Of a DNA stretch of 42,839 nucleotides, positions 18,256 through 25,756 are shown piece by piece. Position 1 is the first letter of the stretch. Each line of letters opens with the position of its first letter. This DNA is from an uncultured Acidobacteriia bacterium (lineage in GTDB: Bacteria > Acidobacteriota > Terriglobia > Bryobacterales > Bryobacteraceae): assembly GCA_903881085.1 (NCBI GenBank), contig CAIRSA010000379.1:1-42839 (forward strand). The letters run 5' to 3'. Position numbers and translations under genes: made by a program. The notes under the pieces were generated by a model, which was not told the DNA's origin, ran no database searches, and saw nothing but the letters and a program-made list of their open reading frames with translations.

Positions 18256-19826
18256 GAATCATCCAGACCTTCATGGATTACCATCGCCGCGGTTTACCCA
18301 ACAGCGGACCGCTCCAAACCGGAATAGGTCCCCTGATCGCAGGATGCCTGCCTGAGCATGAGGACATCCACATCGTACACGAGTCTCTGGGACGGCCAGA
18401 TTGGACCAGGGAATACGACTTGCTGTTTATCTCCTGCCTGCACTCGGAATTCGACCGGGCGCGGCAAATCTCGCACTATTGGCGGAGGCGGGGCGCCACT
18501 ACGGTGCTTGGCGGAACCATTGCCAGCACCTACCCCCAGCTCTGCGCGCCTTACTTCGATTCTATTGCCGTGGGCGATGGCGAGTCAGTCATCCCACGGA
18601 TCTATGAGGACTTCAAGCAGCATGGGCGGCTCCAGCGGGTCTATACAGGAGGCAGTTACCGTGGTGAGAACATGCCAGTGCCCCGATTCGATTTGATTGG
18701 GTCAAAACAGATGGTTCCGCTCTCATTCGAGGTGACGCGTGGTTGCCCGTTCCAATGCGACTTCTGCTCGCTCAGCGCGATCGGAACCCGTTTTCACACC
18801 CGCCCGTTGGAGACCCTGGTGCGGGACGTGGATGCAGGGCGCCGCATGCTACGCGGCAAGGTTCCAGACTGGAAGCTGAAGATTGCGATGCTCCTGGACA
18901 ATAACATCGCGGGCAGCATGTCGTATCATCGGGAGTTTTGCCGCACCATGGAAACGCTGGACCTGCAGTGGGCGGCCGCCATCACGTTCAACGCCGTCAG
19001 CAACAAGGAGTGCGTCCGCATGATGGCGCAAGCGGGGGCGCGGATGTTGTTCACGGGCCTCGAAAGCTTTAACCCTGAGGCCCTGGCGGAGATGAACAAG
19101 CACCAGAATGTGCTCGACGATACGAGGCGTGCGGTGGATCTGTGCCACGAAAATGGAATCGCACTGATTTCGGCGCTGCTGCTGAATGCCAAAGTGGATA
19201 CCGTCGAATACATCCGCAGCATACCGCGCAAATTAGAGGAGAGCGGGCTGATGGTTCCGGCATTTTTTGCGTTTGAATGTCCGCTGCCGGGAACGCCGCT
19301 CTTTCACCGCATGGCGTCAGCGCCGCAACCGGCGTTTCTGCCGAATGCGTTGCTGTGCGATTTCAATGGGAATGAGATGGTGCTGCGTCCGGAGCGGGAA
19401 ACGCTCCAGGATTTTGTCGGCGCGTATAAGGAAACACTGGCGGAAGTGACGTCGGCGAAGTCAAAATTGAAGCAAATATGGACGAATGCACCTGGATTCC
19501 TGCAACGGGGGCAGTACAGCACAGCATTGACGGACGCGTTTCTGCACTGGTCCGCGGTGTTTCGCAAACCGGTGCCCGGGCGAACCTACATCACGGGTAC
19601 GGACGTGCCGATGCCTGAGTTGTTCGATGTGCCGTTCACCGATGCCGACTTCCGCACGGAGGAGGAACGGCGCATGATCCTCGAGCCTTGGCGTATTACA
19701 GATTCGGAAGGGCGGGTGTTGCCGCAGTGGAGATCGTCGGACCGGGTTTACGGGTCAAAGGGTCTGATCAATCCCGAGTTGCTGGCGCGAAAAGCGGAAT
19801 CCGATTACGAATTCGCCAATCGTTAA
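18246..19826 (+). CDS. B12-binding-domain radical SAM protein
   Basis: The 526-residue protein has an N-terminal cobalamin-binding-like Rossmann part (about residues 1-140, with VLGGTIASTYP and AVGDGE). A radical SAM core follows with the cluster motif Cys167-x3-Cys171-x2-Cys174. A C-terminal extension of about 150 residues ends the protein. Family members methylate or rearrange unreactive carbons in lipids, pigments and natural products (hopanoid methylase HpnP is one example, named only to show the type). It overlaps the acyltransferase gene by ten bases. With that neighbour and the hydrolase, a lipid-modifying role is reasonable but unproven. The N-terminal domain lacks an evident DxHxxG cobalamin motif, so B12 may not be bound through a histidine. 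Confidence 0.85.
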   Translation: MRIGIIQTFMDYHRRGLPNSGPLQTGIGPLIAGCLPEHEDIHIVHESLGRPDWTREYDLLFISCLHSEFDRARQISHYWRRRGATTVLGGTIASTYPQLCAPYFDSIAVGDGESVIPRIYEDFKQHGRLQRVYTGGSYRGENMPVPRFDLIGSKQMVPLSFEVTRGCPFQCDFCSLSAIGTRFHTRPLETLVRDVDAGRRMLRGKVPDWKLKIAMLLDNNIAGSMSYHREFCRTMETLDLQWAAAITFNAVSNKECVRMMAQAGARMLFTGLESFNPEALAEMNKHQNVLDDTRRAVDLCHENGIALISALLLNAKVDTVEYIRSIPRKLEESGLMVPAFFAFECPLPGTPLFHRMASAPQPAFLPNALLCDFNGNEMVLRPERETLQDFVGAYKETLAEVTSAKSKLKQIWTNAPGFLQRGQYSTALTDAFLHWSAVFRKPVPGRTYITGTDVPMPELFDVPFTDADFRTEEERRMILEPWRITDSEGRVLPQWRSSDRVYGSKGLINPELLARKAESDYEFANR

Positions 19827-19918
19827 GCGAGGCGGATTGGCGTGTTGCTGCATGTATGAATGTGCCGACGCTACTAGTGGAAATACCGCGCCCCGGCAAA
19901 TAGAAAATCCAATTCGGA

Positions 19919-19924
19919 TATACT
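19919..19924 (+). promoter_or_regulatory. Putative -10 box of the toxin-antitoxin operon
   Basis: TATACT ends six bases before ATG 19931, so transcription would start on or beside the start codon, giving a leaderless mRNA. No ribosome binding site is seen before this ATG, which fits. Confidence 0.45.
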
Positions 19925-19930
19925 CAAATC

Positions 19931-20197
19931 ATGCAGGTGACTGTTACAGTTCCAGATGATCTGGCGGCTGCGCTCAAGCTGACGGACCACGATCCTGCGG
20001 GCGCAGCGTTGCAGGCCATGGCGCTCGAAGCTTTCCGGGCGCGGAGAATTACCGCGTACCAGCTACGCACGCTTCTCGATATTCCTTCGCGCTTTGAACT
20101 GGATGCCCTCCTCAAAGACCACGCGATCGAGACTTACACGGTCGAGGATTTTGAACACGACCTGGCCGGTCTGGATATTCCTGCACCGCACAAATGA
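19931..20197 (+). CDS. UPF0175-family antitoxin
   Basis: The 88-residue protein has the layout of UPF0175 proteins: a beta-strand start (MQVTVTVPDDLAAAL), a helix, the AYQLRTLLDIPSRFELDALL segment and an acidic tail with ETYTVEDFEHDL. Such proteins are small DNA-binding antitoxins that neutralise PIN nucleases. The gene overlaps the PIN toxin gene by four bases (ATGA), the normal order for this pair. The antitoxin probably represses its own promoter. Confidence 0.85.
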   Translation: MQVTVTVPDDLAAALKLTDHDPAGAALQAMALEAFRARRITAYQLRTLLDIPSRFELDALLKDHAIETYTVEDFEHDLAGLDIPAPHK

Positions 20198-20670
20198 TCG
20201 TTGTCGCCGACACGAGCCCTCTGAATTACCTCATTCTTATTGGGGCGGTCGACGTCCTCGCGCCTCTTTATACCCGCGTCGTCGTTCCACAGACGGTTGT
20301 GGCTGAACTGCGCGCCTCCCGAACCCCGACTGTTGTCCGGGCATGGATCGCGCAGCCACCCGTCTGGATGGAAATCATGCCCGATCCCCCGTTAGATGGG
20401 ACTATGACCGCTCTCGACCCCGGCGAGCGTGCCGCTATCGCGCTGGCTGTCGCCATTCAAGTAAGCCGTCTGCTGATCGATGACTTCGATGGCCGTGCCG
20501 AGGCTGAACGCCGAAGTCTGCGCGTGACTGGCACTCTGGGGGTGCTGGCTGCTGCTCATCGAAGCGGTTTATTGGATTTCGACGCAGCCGCTGCGCAGCT
20601 ATCCAAGACGAGCTTCTATTTGTCTCCGCATCTCCTCGCCACAGTGCGACGGCTATTGGCGATACCGTAA
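20194..20670 (+). CDS. DUF3368 PIN-domain toxin
   Basis: This 158-residue predicted ribonuclease has the acidic residues of a PIN active site: Asp6 in VVADTSPLNYL, Glu38 in VVAEL, Glu78 in LDPGERAAIALA and Asp96/97/99 in LLIDDFDG. The start and the LRVTGTLGVLAAAHRSGLL stretch are typical of DUF3368. It would cleave RNA when free of the antitoxin encoded just upstream. All active-site residues are present and the frame is intact, so the pair looks functional. Confidence 0.88.
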   Translation: MIVVADTSPLNYLILIGAVDVLAPLYTRVVVPQTVVAELRASRTPTVVRAWIAQPPVWMEIMPDPPLDGTMTALDPGERAAIALAVAIQVSRLLIDDFDGRAEAERRSLRVTGTLGVLAAAHRSGLLDFDAAAAQLSKTSFYLSPHLLATVRRLLAIP

Positions 20671-20877
20671 GAAGAGCCGACGATCCGCCGTTCCTTTCGC
20701 CGAGCACAGTTGCTTAAGGCACGTATTTCGGACAAGCGGAGTTTTCGATTTGCCCTATATTATTGGACACGACACTTGGGCCTCGAAAAACCACAGAATC
20801 TTTGGGCTCAAGGTGACTGACGATGGCGGTCAACTGTACTTCTCGTCCGACCGTCCGCTGAAATCCGAGCATTCCCT

Positions 20878-21051
20878 GAATTCGCGGATCTCGGGGTTGG
20901 CGTGATCAAGCAACACATCGCCCGGCCTGGCCAAGGCAAGTCCGGCGATTTTCGGACGCCGATTGTATTCAGGTCAGGTGGGGCAATCCCGCGAGCGATT
21001 TTGTACGGAACGTTGGTGGAGGTGACATGCGATGACAAAGGAATATCGTAG
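20878..21051 (+). pseudogene. Relic of a HigB/RelE-type toxin
   Basis: The frame reads FADLGVGVIKQHIARPGQGK and then SGDFRTPIVFRSGG, a close fit to the core of HigB-like toxins (usual form DLGGGVIKQRIARPGQGKSG). No start codon or intact N-terminal part is found upstream, although residue-like traces such as FGLKVTDDGGQL occur near 20800. The C-terminal part departs from the family after YG. It ends inside the start of the HigA-like gene at 21032, the usual toxin-antitoxin order. The toxin is therefore probably dead. Confidence 0.75.
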
Positions 21052-21349
21052 TTCGATTATGGCCTCGGTCCACGAAACCGCTGAAACCCTCATTGACGCG
21101 GGCAACCTGAGCAAGCGCACAATGCGTGATTTCGACGACTTGTGCCTCACGACAGTGCTGCCTCTCAATTCGAGTGAAATCCGCGCCCTCCGTCTGCGGG
21201 AAGGCGCAAGCCAAGCGGTGTTCGCACGCTATCTCAACGTGACCACGGGCTTGGTGAGTCAGTGGGAGCGCGGTGAAAAGCGTCCGCAGGGGCCTTCGCT
21301 GAAACTACTTGCCCTAGTCGTAAAGAACGGTCTTCAGGCCGTTGCTTGA
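21032..21349 (+). CDS. HigA-like (NadS-type) XRE antitoxin
   Basis: The 105-residue protein has a helix-turn-helix in its C-terminal half (about residues 55-90), with EIRALRLREGASQAVFARYL and VSQWERGEKRPQGPSLKLL, as in XRE repressors paired with HigB toxins. A strong GGTGGAGG site lies nine bases before the ATG. The partner toxin upstream is decayed. The antitoxin survives as an orphan and could still repress its promoter or counter a related toxin elsewhere. Confidence 0.85.
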   Translation: MTKEYRSSIMASVHETAETLIDAGNLSKRTMRDFDDLCLTTVLPLNSSEIRALRLREGASQAVFARYLNVTTGLVSQWERGEKRPQGPSLKLLALVVKNGLQAVA

Positions 21350-21734
21350 GATGAAAGTTTTCATTGGTAAAATGTGCGGCGAGAGGACCCCATAGTTTTT
21401 CGATGTATTTCCAGAATCAATGACTTGCGGATGCCAATGCGAAAGTAAGAATTCTAATTTCAGGTCCTTGATGTGCTCAGCCGTTTCGTCGTAGGCTGGA
21501 TGCTCGCCTGCCTCGGGGTGACCCAAACCCACAGCCGGCCTCACATCCCCAAGGGCAAGCCCTTACCGGATAGCAAGTTCAAGGCATTGAAAAGACAGCC
21601 TTAGTTTATCGCTACGGCCCAATGCGACAAGCAGCTTTTGCCCGCTGCTCTTCACGTGGTAGAACACCAGGAAGTCTATCCTCTCCGTTAGCTCACGGTC
21701 CTCAGTAACTCCCGCGAAACATGCAAAGCCTCTA
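21350..21734. other. Gene-free stretch before the polysaccharide locus
   Basis: No plausible gene is seen. A minus-strand frame at 21563-21751 has fair composition (RELTERIDFLVFYHVKSSGQ) but no ribosome binding site and no recognised family; it might be a relic. Otherwise nothing is recognised. Confidence 0.45.
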
Positions 21735-21763
21735 GCAACACCCCCCCCCAAAGAGGGTATACT
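21735..21763 (+). promoter_or_regulatory. Putative promoter with a nine-C run in the spacer
   Basis: TATACT (21758-21763) is a candidate -10 box for the antiterminator gene. At 17 bases upstream stands GCAACA (21735-21740), a poor -35. The spacer holds nine C in a row (21741-21749), a tract prone to slippage. The predicted start is near 21770, giving a leader of about 195 bases. Confidence 0.4.
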
Positions 21764-21779
21764 AGGGTGTTCGCTTTAT

Positions 21780-21797
21780 GCCCCCATTGGAGGGGGC
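21780..21797 (+). promoter_or_regulatory. Leader hairpin
   Basis: GCCCCC-attgga-GGGGGC forms a short G+C-rich hairpin just after the predicted transcript start and is followed by TATTTGATT. It could stabilise the leader or pause polymerase so that the NusG-like protein can load; this is inference. Confidence 0.4.
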
Positions 21798-21965
21798 TAT
21801 TTGATTCTGCAGTATCCAGTTGGCGAGCTGCGTTTGCTACGACGGTTGGGCTTCCAACGAGCGATCAAGCGGAGCGTTTTACAGGAACTTCTAAATTTGC
21901 GGCAGATTTCAAGGCGCAAATTGGAGTGAAAGGGCGTAAGCTGCTCAAAATCGGAGATTGTGACA

Positions 21966-22499
21966 ATGGAATTGGCCTCAAAATGGTATGCGGTTCGGGT
22001 TCGCTCGCGGCACGAAAAGCAGACAGCAAAGGACTTACAGAGCAGGGGTTATGAAGTTTGTCAGGCATGCGCACCGCAGCGTAGGGTGTGGGCAGACCGC
22101 ACCCGGGTTGTCGACATGCCACTGTTTCCAGGTTATATTTTTGCGTGCTTCGCACCATCCAGTGGCTCCGACATCCTACGCGCCGCAGGTGTCGTATCGA
22201 TCATAGGATTCGGTGGCCATTATTGTCCTGTGGAGGATGCCGAGATCGAAGCTATCAGAATCGTGATGGCCTCAGGAGTGGAAGTCCAACGGGAGCCAAT
22301 GATGATTCCGGGCAGAAGGGTTCGGGTCTGCCAAGGGCCGCTTCGAGGGCTGGAGGGCGTACTCGATAAAATCAAAAGCCAGCAGCGCCTGGTTGTTTCC
22401 CTTAGCCTACTGCAACGGTCCGTTACGGTTGAGGTTTCCGATTTCATGTTGGAGCCCATGGCAGCGCATCAGTCCACAGGAGACTGCGCGGCCGCATGA
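21966..22499 (+). CDS. NusG-like antiterminator (UpxY/RfaH type)
   Basis: The 177-residue protein has the NusG N-terminal domain (about residues 3-100): a WYAVRVRSRHEK start, the basic QRRVWADRTRVVDMPLFPGY segment and the FACF core. A KOW-like C-terminal domain follows (about 120-165), with GRRVRVCQGPLRGLEG. Specialised NusG paralogues at the head of long polysaccharide operons let polymerase pass terminators, which fits here. ATG 21966 has GGAG nine bases upstream; the GTG at 21960 is too close to it. It probably controls the following 20 kb. Confidence 0.87.
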   Translation: MELASKWYAVRVRSRHEKQTAKDLQSRGYEVCQACAPQRRVWADRTRVVDMPLFPGYIFACFAPSSGSDILRAAGVVSIIGFGGHYCPVEDAEIEAIRIVMASGVEVQREPMMIPGRRVRVCQGPLRGLEGVLDKIKSQQRLVVSLSLLQRSVTVEVSDFMLEPMAAHQSTGDCAAA

Positions 22500-22528
22500 G
22501 GATGTTCGTAAGCCAAGGACAACTTTAA

Positions 22529-23497
22529 ATGAACAGCATTATACAGGCGCGAACCATCGTATCTCTGGGGATGTTGCTGTGCATGAGCGTTGCTTGTGGG
22601 CAAACCGGTTCCACACCTGACGCTTCCAGGATGAACTATCTGCTCGGCCCTGGCGATAAGATCATTGTCAGCTTGCGGGACCGGAAGGAAATTGAAATCA
22701 GGCCGGCTGTCATCGGCGCTGACGGAACGGTAGATCTGCAGTACACCGGAAAAATCCAGGCGGCGGGACTGAGCACGGAACAGATGGCGAGGGAAGTCGA
22801 ATCTAAACTGCTGCGCATCATACAGGCTCCCAAAGTGACGGTCGAGGTGAGCGAATATGGGTCCCAGCCGGTCTCCATCCTCGGAGCGGTCAACCGCCCT
22901 GGCGTACAACAACTCAAGGGTGGCAGAAGCCTGATAGAAGTATTGTCGATGGCTGAGGGCCTGAAGCCCGAGGCGGGCAACGTTATCAAGATTACGCGGC
23001 TGAAATCTTCCGGCGCTATCCCCTTAAAGAATGTGGAAGTGGACGCAACCGGCCAATTTACCACTGCGGAAGTGAGCGCCAAGGGACTTATGGATGCCAG
23101 CATGCCGGAAGCCAACATCCAGATTCGTCCGCACGATGTGATCACCGTTCCGCGGGCGCAGCTGGTTTACGTCCTTGGAAAGGTCCACAAATCCGGCGGA
23201 TTTCCCTTGGCCGAGCGCGAATCGATCACGGTATTGCAGGCTATTTCCTTGGCTGAGGGTATCGAACCGGGGGCTCAGCCCCAGAACGCCCGGATTCTGC
23301 GATCGTCCGGCCCTGGCAGCACTCCGGTGGAACTGCCGGTCGACGTCAAGAAAATGCTCGCAAAAGCGGGGCCGGATCAACCGCTGTTGCCCAACGACAT
23401 ATTGTTCATTCCGAGCAGCACAACGAAAACCGTTGGCCTGCGTATCCTGGAAACAGGGCTGCAAATGGCGACGGGCGTTGCCGTCTTGCTGAAGTAG
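22529..23497 (+). CDS. Wza-like polysaccharide export protein
   Basis: The 322-residue exported protein has an N-terminal signal ending MSVACGQTG, where the Cys could be a lipoprotein acceptor. A Poly_export domain follows (about residues 36-115, starting YLLGPGDKIIVSL), then two SLBB domains (about 118-195 and 208-290). It forms the outer-membrane channel through which the polymer leaves. It is shorter than E. coli Wza, as is common for family members outside enterobacteria. Its partner, the co-polymerase, starts seven bases after its stop. Confidence 0.9.
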   Translation: MNSIIQARTIVSLGMLLCMSVACGQTGSTPDASRMNYLLGPGDKIIVSLRDRKEIEIRPAVIGADGTVDLQYTGKIQAAGLSTEQMAREVESKLLRIIQAPKVTVEVSEYGSQPVSILGAVNRPGVQQLKGGRSLIEVLSMAEGLKPEAGNVIKITRLKSSGAIPLKNVEVDATGQFTTAEVSAKGLMDASMPEANIQIRPHDVITVPRAQLVYVLGKVHKSGGFPLAERESITVLQAISLAEGIEPGAQPQNARILRSSGPGSTPVELPVDVKKMLAKAGPDQPLLPNDILFIPSSTTKTVGLRILETGLQMATGVAVLLK

Positions 23498-23503
23498 AAC
23501 TCC

Positions 23504-25726
23504 ATGCAGATCTTAATCTCATCGAATCTTCTGCGGAAGCGCTCCCCTTCGCGCGTACTGGCGGCACTCAAACCGCCCGTCACTGTCGGCGTGCCCGCTC
23601 GCAGCTTGGAATCGGCCAACAGGGATGAGTCGGTCGTCATGGATGTCGCCGAATTCGCGCGCCGCCATTACAAAGTGGTCCTGGTAACCACGCTCGTGGG
23701 GCTGGCGATGGCATGGGCATTCTCCAAGAGCCAATCGCCCATGTTTCGCGCGGTTGCAAGCATTGAAGTCCAGGATCTCAATGAAAACTTTCTCAACATG
23801 AAGGAAGTCTCACCGCTCTCCTCGGCGCCGCAGAACAACCAGAGCAACGACCTGCAAACCCAATTACGCATCTTGCACAGCGACAGCCTGCTGGAGCGCG
23901 TTCTGGAACGGCTACCGCGAGAAAAGACTCCGCCGTTGCCGCCTGTTCAGTCCCTCTTGGCGCGGGTACGGGGGCCACGGCCGGTACAGCCGGTTACCAA
24001 AGAGGATGTGCTTGAGAATGCCTCCCGCAACCTGTCGGTGAAGGAATCGCGTCAGGCCAGAATCGTTGACCTGAACTACGAAAGCCATGATCCCCAATTT
24101 GCCGCCGCATTCGTCAACCGCCTGGCACAACAGTACATTGACCAAAGCATAGAGTCGCGGCTGGAGATTTCGCGCGGCACGACGGCTTGGCTGGGAAAGC
24201 AGTTGGAGGACCTTCGTACGCAGTTGGAAAGCTCGGAAAACAAGCTGCAAGCCTATGCCCGCAAATCGGGATTCCTGGTTACTTCCGGTGACCGCCGCCC
24301 CGCCGAAGATCAATTGAGGCAGATTCAGGAGAACCTGGGCAAGGCGCAAGAGAATCGCATCATGCGGCAGGCGCGGTTGGAAACAGCCGTCAGCACCCCC
24401 TCCGAAGCGGTGGAAGGTCCAGCCGGTAGCGCATTGCGAGAATACAACACAAAGCTCACCGACTTGCGCCGGCAACGCGCGGATCTGATCACGGTTTATA
24501 CGCAGGATTTCGATGGCGTGAAGCGCCTGGATGGGCAGATCGGCGCGTTGGAAACGGCGCTGCGTGCGGAAAGCGCGACTATCCTGAAAAGTATTCAAGC
24601 CGACTATCAGGACGCCTTGCGCAGGGAGAAACTGCTGGATGACAGCTATGTCAGGCAGATAGGCCGCGTGTCCGAGCAGGCCGAAAGTTCCATTCAATAC
24701 GGAATTTTGAAGCGCGAAGTGGATACCAACAGGGACCTCTATAACACCATGTTGCAACGGGCTGCTGCCGCTCGCGTGGCGTCTGCGATGCGGGCGAGCA
24801 ACGCGCGGCTGGTTGATCTGGCCAAGGTACCGCGCATGCCCTTTCGGCCGAATCCAATTATGAATTTGATCTGGGGCGGAACGGCTGGGCTGTTGTGCGG
24901 GCTGGTGCTCGGCGCAGCGAAAGAGAGCTTTGACCGCCGTATCAAGACGCCGGGCGACCTCAGCGCTCACGTCCATGTTCCCGAACTGGGTGCTGTTCCC
25001 AGGATCAACCTGCTGCCCACCCAGCGGAACTCCGCGCAAGGGTCCATGGGCCGGCACGCCTCGCCAAAGCCGGATGCGTCGGTCGAGATCGCACTCGCAA
25101 CCTGGAACCGCCCGGTGTCTCCGGTGGCGGATTCGTTCCGTGGAATCCTAACCTCCATCGCATTATCCAGCCAGATGTACAATACGCCTCAAGTGATCTC
25201 GATCACCAGCGCCCGTCCGGCGGAAGGCAAAACGACAGTTGCGATCAACCTCGCCGCAGCTCTGGCACATGTCAAGCGGAAGGTCGTCTTGATTGACGGC
25301 AATTTGCGAGAGCCGCGGCTGCACAAGATCTTTGACCAGGGCAACGACTATGGATTCGTCGATCTGCTTGAGCTCCCTGGAGACAACGCCCACCTGCTGT
25401 CCTATGTCACGCGCGAGACGAGAATTCCCAACGTCTGGTTGGCCACCTCCGGGCCACAGGAATCCGGAGCACTCGATCTGCTGTATAGCGATGGCATGTC
25501 GACACTGTTGACCCATGCCCGTGAAGAGTTCGACACGATTCTGATCGACACGCCTTCCCTGCAGGAACTGCCGGACGCGCGTGTGCTCGGGCGCATGTCC
25601 GATGGCATCATCCTGGTTGTGCAATCCGGCGAGACCGACCGCCACGATGCAAAGGCCGCCACGACCCGCCTGCAGCAGGACGGTATCCACGTGCTAGGCA
25701 CAGTATTGAACCACTGGATCAAATAG
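23504..25726 (+). CDS. Wzc-like polysaccharide co-polymerase with ATPase domain
   Basis: The 740-residue inner-membrane protein controls chain length and export. A Wzz-type domain (membrane segments about residues 55-75 and 450-472, coiled coil about 225-400) is fused to a bacterial tyrosine-kinase-type ATPase domain (about 530-740). Walker A is AEGKTT (Lys576) and Walker B is ILIDTP (Asp682). The Walker A' motif reads Asp598-Gly-Asn600-Leu-Arg602, where the usual second Asp is Asn. The C-terminus ends LNHWIK with no tyrosine cluster, unlike autophosphorylating kinases. The ATPase may therefore work without the usual phosphorylation cycle. The start ATG 23504 lacks a ribosome binding site; ATG 23639 is an alternative. 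Confidence 0.88.
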   Translation: MQILISSNLLRKRSPSRVLAALKPPVTVGVPARSLESANRDESVVMDVAEFARRHYKVVLVTTLVGLAMAWAFSKSQSPMFRAVASIEVQDLNENFLNMKEVSPLSSAPQNNQSNDLQTQLRILHSDSLLERVLERLPREKTPPLPPVQSLLARVRGPRPVQPVTKEDVLENASRNLSVKESRQARIVDLNYESHDPQFAAAFVNRLAQQYIDQSIESRLEISRGTTAWLGKQLEDLRTQLESSENKLQAYARKSGFLVTSGDRRPAEDQLRQIQENLGKAQENRIMRQARLETAVSTPSEAVEGPAGSALREYNTKLTDLRRQRADLITVYTQDFDGVKRLDGQIGALETALRAESATILKSIQADYQDALRREKLLDDSYVRQIGRVSEQAESSIQYGILKREVDTNRDLYNTMLQRAAAARVASAMRASNARLVDLAKVPRMPFRPNPIMNLIWGGTAGLLCGLVLGAAKESFDRRIKTPGDLSAHVHVPELGAVPRINLLPTQRNSAQGSMGRHASPKPDASVEIALATWNRPVSPVADSFRGILTSIALSSQMYNTPQVISITSARPAEGKTTVAINLAAALAHVKRKVVLIDGNLREPRLHKIFDQGNDYGFVDLLELPGDNAHLLSYVTRETRIPNVWLATSGPQESGALDLLYSDGMSTLLTHAREEFDTILIDTPSLQELPDARVLGRMSDGIILVVQSGETDRHDAKAATTRLQQDGIHVLGTVLNHWIK

Positions 25727-25756
25727 CCCGCTACACTGTTAAACATTCTCAAATTG

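Noticed and set aside
21314..21544. 76-codon minus-strand frame overlapping the end of the HigA-like gene
   Set aside because: There is no ribosome binding site and no recognised motif. It overlaps a well-supported gene.
21563..21751. 62-codon minus-strand frame with natural-looking composition
   Set aside because: It starts inside the C-run, has no ribosome binding site and matches no family I know; a relic is possible but cannot be supported.
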